DNA from: Sthenelais limicola
Lineage: Eukaryota > Annelida > Polychaeta > Phyllodocida > Sigalionidae
Length of the DNA: 64,000 bases
Reading direction: 5' to 3'
Assembly: GCA_942159475.1 (NCBI GenBank)
Contig: OW804095.1
Span: 70,646,773 to 70,710,772 of the forward strand
The first letter of the stretch is position 1. Every line of letters begins with the position of its first letter. The position numbers and the translations under genes are program-made. Under the pieces are notes generated by a model, which worked only from the letters and a program-made list of their open reading frames with translations, had not been told where the DNA came from and made no database searches. Positions 56,270 to 64,000 of the stretch are shown here, piece after piece.

Positions 56270-59200
56270 ATTTATAAAGTGTCATAAACGTCGGCTATGT
56301 GATATTTAAGTGTCATAAAATGTTGGCTACTTGATATCGAGGGGAGAGGATTAAAGCCAAGACAGGAGGAACTTTCCCCCAAATTGGAGCAAGGGAGGCA
56401 AGCCTACCCCATGGCCCAGCTGGTTTTTTATGAGGTTGTTTACTGATTAAGAGGGACTAATGGTATTCCTTCTTCCACACATCGACATCAGAGAGAAATC
56501 ACCGTTGTTTAACTATCCTGTCCTAAACTATATTATAGGCCTATGTCTACCTTTCCCTGAGTAGGCCTACCCAAGCAAGATAGGCTTAGGCCACCTCTAA
56601 CCGAAGCTCTCAGAATAACATTTTTCTGGAACTCTGTATAGGCCTAAACATGATCCCCAAAACTCCTGACTTTTTCGCAGTTAACAAAGAAATGATGCAA
56701 GTCATCTTTCTCTTCACAGTAATCCCAACCTTGATCTTTGATTTTTACCCTTTTTAAATATTCGTTACAACAGATCATTGTATAGGCCTAGGCCTATACT
56801 AATTCGACTGTTATGTTTGATCAGGTAGCCTATAGGCCTAGTCTATGGTAGGCCTACACCACTCCCAAACTCAGATTTGTAGGCCCTACACTTTAAGTCA
56901 TTACCAATCAACTCCAATTGCACAATTTCTTAATGGTTTCTATATTTCATATCTTGCCATATATATAGGCCTAGTCCAATAAGCATAGTCTATTAGAGCC
57001 TCTCACTCGAAGAAATGATAATTGCTCATTTATGTATCCCTTTATGTATCCCTTAAACCTTTAGTCAACTTTTGCATTTATCTAATAAATAATTCTAATG
57101 ATAGCAATAATTATAAGTAGTAATACATTATTGAGGTAGAGTCCATATCTGGAATGAAAGTCCCATTCCTCCGCTGCCCCCTCCCCTCCTATCGACAGAC
57201 AGTGCATTTATTGATAGCCTATAGGCTATTGATCATTGTCCTTTACCGACTTGTTCGACATCTTTCTAGCCCAGCATTGTATCGGCCTCATTTAATACAA
57301 TTTTACTGGGAAAATCGATAGAGCCACACCCTAGCTTTGGTTTACTCTACAACAAACATTTGTTGTTAAGTTTATGGTCCCTTCAAGCCATGGAAACTTG
57401 GCGTGAATGGACTATTGATTGGAAGCATCACAGAAGCCTGCTGTCTAGTCTCAACCTTTTTCCATAACTGGATGGTCCGATTCCAGTCGGGGCCACTCAA
57501 GGCTGGGAAATAATTATGCGCCGGCTATACATGTGGCCTTTTCCACATATCAGAACTACATGTAGTATACAGCTTCTATGCTATAATCATCACGTCAAGA
57601 TTAGGCCCTATATCAGTAGGCAATATGGCAATTTTCAAAGTCCATTTTCCTATGTTTTTGTAGACAGGCAGGCACAGACTAACAATGATTCTTCCTTTCT
57701 GTCCTCGTTTGTCTGACCAGACATGTTGAGCTGGGGGGAAAGTTGGTGGCGGACGTTTAGCTGGAGATCTGTGCCCTGCCAGGGGACGAATATCCGTAGC
57801 TACATTTGTCAGGTTTTAAAAAAACTTTATTTTATTTCTCAAGTTTACATGGAGAATAGCCTTTCTTGACTTGATGCGAGACATTTAGCTTGCTCTCAAT
57901 TAAATTCTTTTGATTCACTTTCGTTTTTTCACTTTTTTTACATTTGCCAGTTTGGAGAACTAGTTGGTGTTGATATGGCTGCATACGGTTAAGAATCAGG
58001 GGAATCGATAAGAAAAAGGACTGATGAGTTACCTGGATGTCTGTGGTCTTAAACTAACTTTGAAACTGGGTTAATCGGATTACACATTGTATATTTTATC
58101 CTTATCATAACGGTGAGCTTGCAATCCCGTCCATTGTATAAGTGATTACGCCCCTTAATGGTCTTATCTCCCATTAACATGTATCTAAGTGTTGATTCCT
58201 CTTACTCTATGTGATAACCTAGTAAGGCCCCATTTATAAGACACCCTATCTATAAGCCTGACCTCAAACTATAACAGAACGGTAAACAATTTTTTATTTT
58301 AAAAAAACAACACAAAAAAGCAAAACTATTCCTTCCCTGATCCTGGATCGCTCGTATCTCAGCAGCGGGTAAGAAGGGAAGAAACATGTCATATCACTTA
58401 TCCTTATTGCTATTAAAGGGTACTTTTACCAAGAACTCATAATCAAATTATATGGGTGCCTCGACTTGTCATGTCTTTGCGCTCATTAACACTAATGACC
58501 TTCAGAGTCCAAGTTTCATAATCATCTAGACGGGTCAAGATGCGACCAGACGAGTTGCTCGGGAGCTCGTTGGGAGCTGATGGTGCACTGACAGTTATAT
58601 CATCTATATATATATTATATCAACAATGTAATGATCTCTTATGCAAGAATCCGACTCGTCCCTCGAGAAAGACTGCAGTCAGTCTGTTTCATAACGCTAA
58701 GCCGATTAAGAATAATTAAATCCTGATTTGTGCCGGGGAAAAAACCGCCTGGATAATAATTAAATAAATTCATGGAGCATGAATGTCGAAGTAATATTAA
58801 ATATCTAGATGTAGACCTACTGAACATAATTGTATTATCGGTAAAAACTAACACAGGCTGAGAAAGAAGAAAGAATATTGAATTATATAGCATAGAAGGA
58901 AAGTAGAGATTAATATAACAATGGTGTACATAAGGTTAGAATTTATTTGTCTTCGTTGAATGAAACGTTTCACTTATATGTGAAATTTCTTCGAAATAAA
59001 ATCTTTAAAAAGCATAAGCATCATGGAGCATCTCCCATATACTTTAAGTTCAATATCGTATCATCAGGTTTACTGGGAAGTTTTGGAATAGCTTATGAAG
59101 AAGGTTCTATATTAAGAAATGACGCAGGCATTCTGTTTAAAAATCGTTATCAGACTTGGAAAGCCTAGCTAAGCCTATTCATGCAACGACTACGGCACAG

Positions 59201-62200
59201 GTACGAGTGTTCCATGAAATGAAATAACCCTTGCCTCCAAGAAACGGGCCTTGAACCTTGAATCATACTTACTCATTTGCTCATTTGCTTATCATGTTTA
59301 TTGCTGTTCATTGAGATAACCAATGCTACTTCGAATTCGTCACCGTCATCGAAAGCTCTCTATCTTGTTTTGAGGTCTTTGATTACAATTGTAGAATTCT
59401 CTAATATTAAATTAAGTTTAAATTCAAGTGCCAAAGGGATGCTGGAGTAACGGAGATGACGAGGAGTAAGACTATAAGAGAAAGGGGGAGTAGTGGGCTT
59501 TAGAACAGTGAAAAACACATCCAGAAGAATGCACATGCATGAGATTGTATATATCGTGTTGTATAAGAGCACAAAGGAAAAGGCTGTTGCTGGCTCTGTG
59601 TACGCCATGCACCCAGTGTGTTACTACTGCACATAAAGAATTAGTTATTCAAGTTAAGCGGTAAACTAAAGGGAACACCTGGCACTCCCGACCCATTCCC
59701 TTGACGGAAACTAACTGTGGGTATTTTTGTGTTAGATCATCTTACTCTCTGAGTCTCTCTGCATTCAATGAATTGGCCATAGATAGGTCTGACTCATACA
59801 CGTCTGGCAGCTGAAAGATATCGCCAGTTTTTTCATATTAAATCGGTTTATTTTTACATCATTTTCAGTTACATAACCACCACTTTAATTAGTCATCCTG
59901 TGCAGTTAATGCTGTTCAATTGGAATAGGCTATTTAAAGGTCCTATCTGTAGAACTGTCTATGACAGATAAGCGACCCGTTTCCGCATAGATACCATTAT
60001 GTAAAACAAGTGGAAATAAAGTTTAGTATATACTTATTGATATATATTTAGTGGTCATTTTCGTCCACCCACATCGGCATGGCAGCTATTTTAACTCACA
60101 CATAAAGGCACGTGGGCCTTATATAATCCTGTTCGAATATATTTGTTAAAGGCCGAACAAACTGAAATTCCCTTTTATACATTTTGGGAGATCGGGGACT
60201 TCCTGCGTGTGCTGGTATGTATGGGTGATTAATTATTTATGCCAAAGTAAACTAAACCACAAAAAAGTCCCGTTTTGTCTCATCGGTTGACCAAAGAATG
60301 TTTTGCTTATTTACGTATAGGCCTACATCCGTTAAGGTAATGCCTTAAATTTAGTAATATAAAACTATGTGGTGATAGCAAATTATTAATTTTAGCATGA
60401 CGATTCCGGGTACTTTCAGTCGAAAGTTTGTTCCGCGTATCGATCGAATAAAATCTAGCAGACGAAAAATATCTATCTCCCAAAAATATATACCAGGATA
60501 TACGACCAAATCAGCTTAAGTTATGTCCAATCTTTTACTCTGTTTACTAATAATAGAGTGGCCTCGTGGCTCTATTATTCTGGTAGACCCACGATATATA
60601 TACGGTACAACCAGTGAGAACATTATTCTCGTTGGTACAACTATATAGCAAAACCAGCCATACATGTATATGACCGCTGATCGGTATGACTCACATCATA
60701 TGAGCGGCATGCGTTGTACAGTGCATAGGTGAAAAAGTCGGCTTACGCCAGTGGTATGGGGGCACACACATAATCAACAACTCTCAGCTGAGGTTCACCC
60801 CATGTTGCCATAGAGCATCTGTAGTGATTTCCTAACTTGTTCTATATTATGTAATTGTCCAGCAATTGGTAATTTTGCAATTCCCTGCCGGGCAGATTGT
60901 TTATTGATCGGGATGAAGTCTCATTCGAATTTTGGCCCATTCCTTTCTTTGTAAGGTTCTTGCACACAATGGAAGATTGCTCCATGTCAATCATGGTGAC
61001 TCAATATATTAACCCCCCTTGCTTCACGAGAAACAAGTGATACTATATATCATATAACAATTAATATAAAATACTTGATGATCCCTTGTTACGTTTTTGC
61101 TTTACGATCGCTTTCACTGTCCGAACTTGAGTATATTAGTATAATGGAGATATACTTGTAATTTCGCGGTATTATGAGCCATCACCTTAATTGTCCACTC
61201 CTGCAAGCAAAACGCAAGCTCAGCAATTTTGATCTATATATTTATTGATTGCACGACACCAGAAGCACTTTTCTAAACGGTGAAAAGACTTCGAGTAAGG
61301 CCATGTGTTGATAATATGTTTGAGAAAGTGAAGTTGGGATGGAATAAAATAACTGTTGTTTATTTTCGATTACAATGAGGATTAAAAGCCGGTGCCTGTC
61401 GTTGTACAGATGTTGGATGTTATCCAATTATACATGCGCAGTATGGAAGGGGATGGGGGTCATAAAGTTCAATACTTGAGACGTCGATTCATATTCAGCT
61501 AAGCATATTAATATTAGGGACATGTAATAATAAAGCGCACTGAAACACTGCAATGAAGGACAATGAAGGATTTCGGCCCATTCGTCTCCGTCGACCAAAT
61601 AAAGAAACAAATTATTATAATTATCGATGAATGTAAGTTTATTCATTACTCATATGAGTGGTGGAAGTGAGCGCACACATGATATCGTACCTATACACGA
61701 ATGGAGTCAGCCTAAACTCGTGAATACATATCATAAGACACGATCTCGAGGTCTGACTCTATCATCTCATGGACGGTCATGAGATCACACTGTCTTTGGA
61801 TTTCTTTGAGTTAAATCTCTCTCGCATTACTCGACCCTGTACCATTTCTATACAATCTAGAATTATCAGGTTGCTGTTACATATTGATACGGTATTATAC
61901 TATGTCTAAGTTTATTTTTGTAATTACGGTAGTATACCTCCCACCATTGCTTGGCTAAGAGATGTTATCTTTATTAAGGAATGAAGGTTAATTCACTTAA
62001 ATGAGATCCTCAGAAACACATACAGGCATGTTTTTTTGAACACATAGATATCAAAGACTGGAAAAGTGAATGGTATTATTTGTTCACAGTTAGTAAAAGA
62101 TTGGCAGCACAGTGAAGCCAGTATAGCATTTAGAAAGAAAAGCTTTTCTATAATCAGCAGAGCTATACCTCTGATTGTAATATAGGGCGCATCAACACAA

Positions 62201-63209
62201 ATGTTCAATAAATAATGTGATACAAATGAACAACCAGTTCGCCGGATAAGGAATATGTCATAAATTGTACAAACGATGAATACGCGGTTGACAAATTGAT
62301 TTCAATGATTCGAATATTTATTCCACTCACTTATCTTTATAACAGTTGAAATTTATATAAATAATTCTGATGTCATGATAAGCTTGTGGATCAGTTCTTT
62401 GGCAACATAGTGGCTAATTTTTGCTCCGAACTCACTTTGATAGAATCGCTTGGTCGTATAATAACAGACGGTCCTTTTCAATCCAATTTATAACAAATAA
62501 AGTAATTTTAGGTTCGGATGTCCTTATTTCTTTCATGGGTCGGTGAATGTGGGCAACTCTGGGGCGCCCAGTGCCAGCCAGCATAGAAATAACGTGGGTG
62601 TGAGTCCATTCACAAAGGGCTGAGTTAACTTGTTTTGGTGATACATATCGCCTACGCACCGAGAAAGCCATGTATGGATTTAAACATGATGGATTGTCAC
62701 CCGTGCGGCTCGGACCCGGCTCACTTCTTGCCTCTGCCTTGCCTTCAATCGATCCTAGCAGCACATCCTGGAGTCGTGAGGTGTGTGAACTTTAGTGTGA
62801 CCCCTCTCCTGCGGATCCCACCACATGTACCAACAGCACCCTGTAGAGACATTCCTCCAGTGAATTATGCCCTTTATCGAAAGTGCATTGTACGTGAGTG
62901 TACATTCACTTATGAACCCAGATAGCTCCAGGGCCCCATTTCAGTGCACCAGCATCTATACATACATGTATACATTCGGTCTAGAGCAGCATCTATACAT
63001 TACATGTTGTATTCGGGCATGTATTCCGTCTGAGGGGGACCAGTGGACCACCATCATTATCAATGATGTTTTTACCTCTGTGTACGAACCTGGCAGTCTA
63101 CCCACATGTTGGCACTGCCCTTCAGTTGAAGATGATTAATATCATGTCTATAGCTGACTTAAATAAATATCATCGGGTACATACAAATAAATACACATAA
63201 AGAGATCGT
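56270..63209. other. Long non-coding stretch, no gene recognised
   Basis: AT-rich sequence. Short open frames (57516-57716, 58639-58893, 58947-59168, 59360-59608, 61242-61427, 62432-62764, 62635-62925, 62867-63139) have no recognisable domain. AGGCCTA words thin out after about 57 kb. A small hairpin AATAATAGAG/CTCTATTATT lies at 60549-60579. The right part may be 3' UTR of the PH-domain gene on the minus strand, but no clear signal was found. Confidence 0.45.
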
Positions 63210-63685
63210 TCATTCCTCCTCTAATGCTGGGAGTAATAATGACTTATCTACGGGTGACCTGCACAAGGGTGACGATGGTCGACGAGGGTTTCTCAAGCCT
63301 AAAATTGGTGAAGGTTGTGATTCTATTGATGTCCTAGTCAATTGTGCTAGCTTTGATACCCATTTGTCCATCTCCTCTCTGCTAGACACCTCAAAGGTAA
63401 ACACAGATCCCTCCATGTCCCTAGGGATTATTTGGAACATATGTTGCTGCCTTTGTTTATTGTCGTTAGAGTCATTCTGGCCAGCAGGTAGACCTTTTAT
63501 CGTACAGTTTCTCAGTGTGATACAGCCACATTCTTTAGACATGATCCTATCCTGTCCAAGAACTGCAAAACTTCCATATGATGACTTGTACACTTTAAGA
63601 ATAATCCTAATTTTCTGTGTAATTTCTCCTATTCCTTGAACCATCGTCAAACGGCCAGAAAGGCAAGGCAGCCCTTCTTTCGAGC
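63210..63685 (-). CDS. Terminal exon of a PH-domain protein (partial gene)
   Basis: On the minus strand a plausible acceptor (pyrimidine-rich CCTTCTCTCATATCCCAAG, AG at 63686-63687) is followed by an open frame to TGA (63212-63210). The frame reads KVYKSSYGSFAVLGQ, then ECGCITLRNCTIKGL, HMFQIIPRDMEGSVFTFEV and SSREEMDKWVSKLAQL: the second half of a pleckstrin-homology fold with its conserved Trp in the C-terminal helix. A Ser/Pro-rich tail ends PALEEE. PH domains usually bind phosphoinositides or partner proteins at membranes. An in-frame TAG lies just upstream of the Met at 63746, so coding must enter by splicing. Upstream exons lie outside or are unrecognised; the family was not identified. 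Confidence 0.65.
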
Positions 63686-64000
63686 CTTGGGATATGAGAG
63701 AAGGAGCCATGTGTTGTTCCACGTTGGAATAGAAATGTTGCTTCATTCTCCGTTTCTAATCAGCGATTGTTCTTATCAGCAGATAGATAATAGTTGTCAA
63801 TGCCAATGTTTCTTATATATAGGCCTATCGAGCTTGTTAAACCTCCCCGAAGATTAGGAAACCGACAGCTGTATTTCCAATCTATCCGTATTGGGGATTT
63901 GCAACTTCGATCCCGGTTGACAATCCGATAAATCCAGATAAGATTGTTGCGGTACCATTCATGTAGCAAAATGTCTACAGTCAGGCTGAACCGTCCAAGC
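63686..64000. other. Intron upstream of the PH-domain exon (minus strand)
   Basis: Lies 5' of the PH exon on the minus strand. No further exon was recognised up to the window edge; the reverse-strand open frame 63760-63969 has no family. Confidence 0.4.

Noticed and set aside
62432..63139. Open frames on both strands at 62.4-63.1 kb as exons of the PH-domain gene or another gene
   Set aside because: No domain, no clear splice sites, and opposite-strand frames overlap each other; they are downstream of the PH exon's stop on the minus strand.

Overview
This is a repeat-rich animal genome window, AT-rich, with split genes, one nuclear tRNA gene and many transposable-element copies; it is not bacterial or viral. 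A caudal-type (Cdx) ParaHox homeobox exon and the style of the repeats (dense AGGCCTA palindromes, long G/C homopolymers, DIRS/Ngaro-like, Gypsy, L1/Tx1-like and other LINE copies, snap-back MITEs) suggest a marine invertebrate, most likely a deuterostome such as an echinoderm or hemichordate. That placement is inference; no species can be named from the sequence alone.

Host genes are few. Positions 2370-2827 (+) hold the last coding exon of Cdx: the whole homeodomain and a Pro/Gln-rich tail, after a clean splice acceptor. Positions 63210-63685 (-) hold a terminal exon with the C-terminal half of a PH-like domain. A complete tRNA-Arg(ACG) gene lies at 52605-52677 (-). No other host gene is recognised.

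Layout. 1-6.1 kb: Cdx and flanks. 6.1-9.3 kb: LINE A, split by a 490-bp DNA insertion with a 4-bp target duplication. 9.3-13 kb: non-coding, with two copies of a CAGTCTAGGCTC-ended MITE. 13-14.6 kb: LINE B, 5'-truncated, with a tetranucleotide tail. 14.6-19.5 kb: nothing recognised. 19.5-24.1 kb: composite repeat block. 25.5-28.1 kb: short satellites, including a tandem-plus-inverted array. 29.6-32.1 kb: LTR-like repeat cluster and a LINE 3' end. 32.2 kb: third MITE copy. 32.49-about 47.15 kb: one Gypsy-type LTR retrotransposon opened up by two large insertions, a 3.84-kb TA-flanked DNA element with its own Harbinger-like MITE (33363-37205) and a nearly complete L1/Tx1-like LINE with a 15-bp target duplication (38301-44221), itself hit by an antisense poly(A) retrocopy. 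About 47.2-50.95 kb: a DIRS/Ngaro-like tyrosine-recombinase retroelement with two successive reverse transcriptase domains and split terminal repeats. 51-56.3 kb: snap-back MITEs, the tRNA gene, and decayed arrays of a TGTCNNNTGTC dyad. 56.3-63.2 kb: nothing recognised.

The most notable items are the tandem-RT DIRS-like element, the TA-flanked DNA element whose only recognisable gene looks like an XPG/FEN-type nuclease-like protein rather than a DDE transposase, and the readable nesting order of the elements. All the transposon genes carry stops or frameshifts. The host genes play no visible joint role; the window is mainly a record of transposition near a ParaHox gene.
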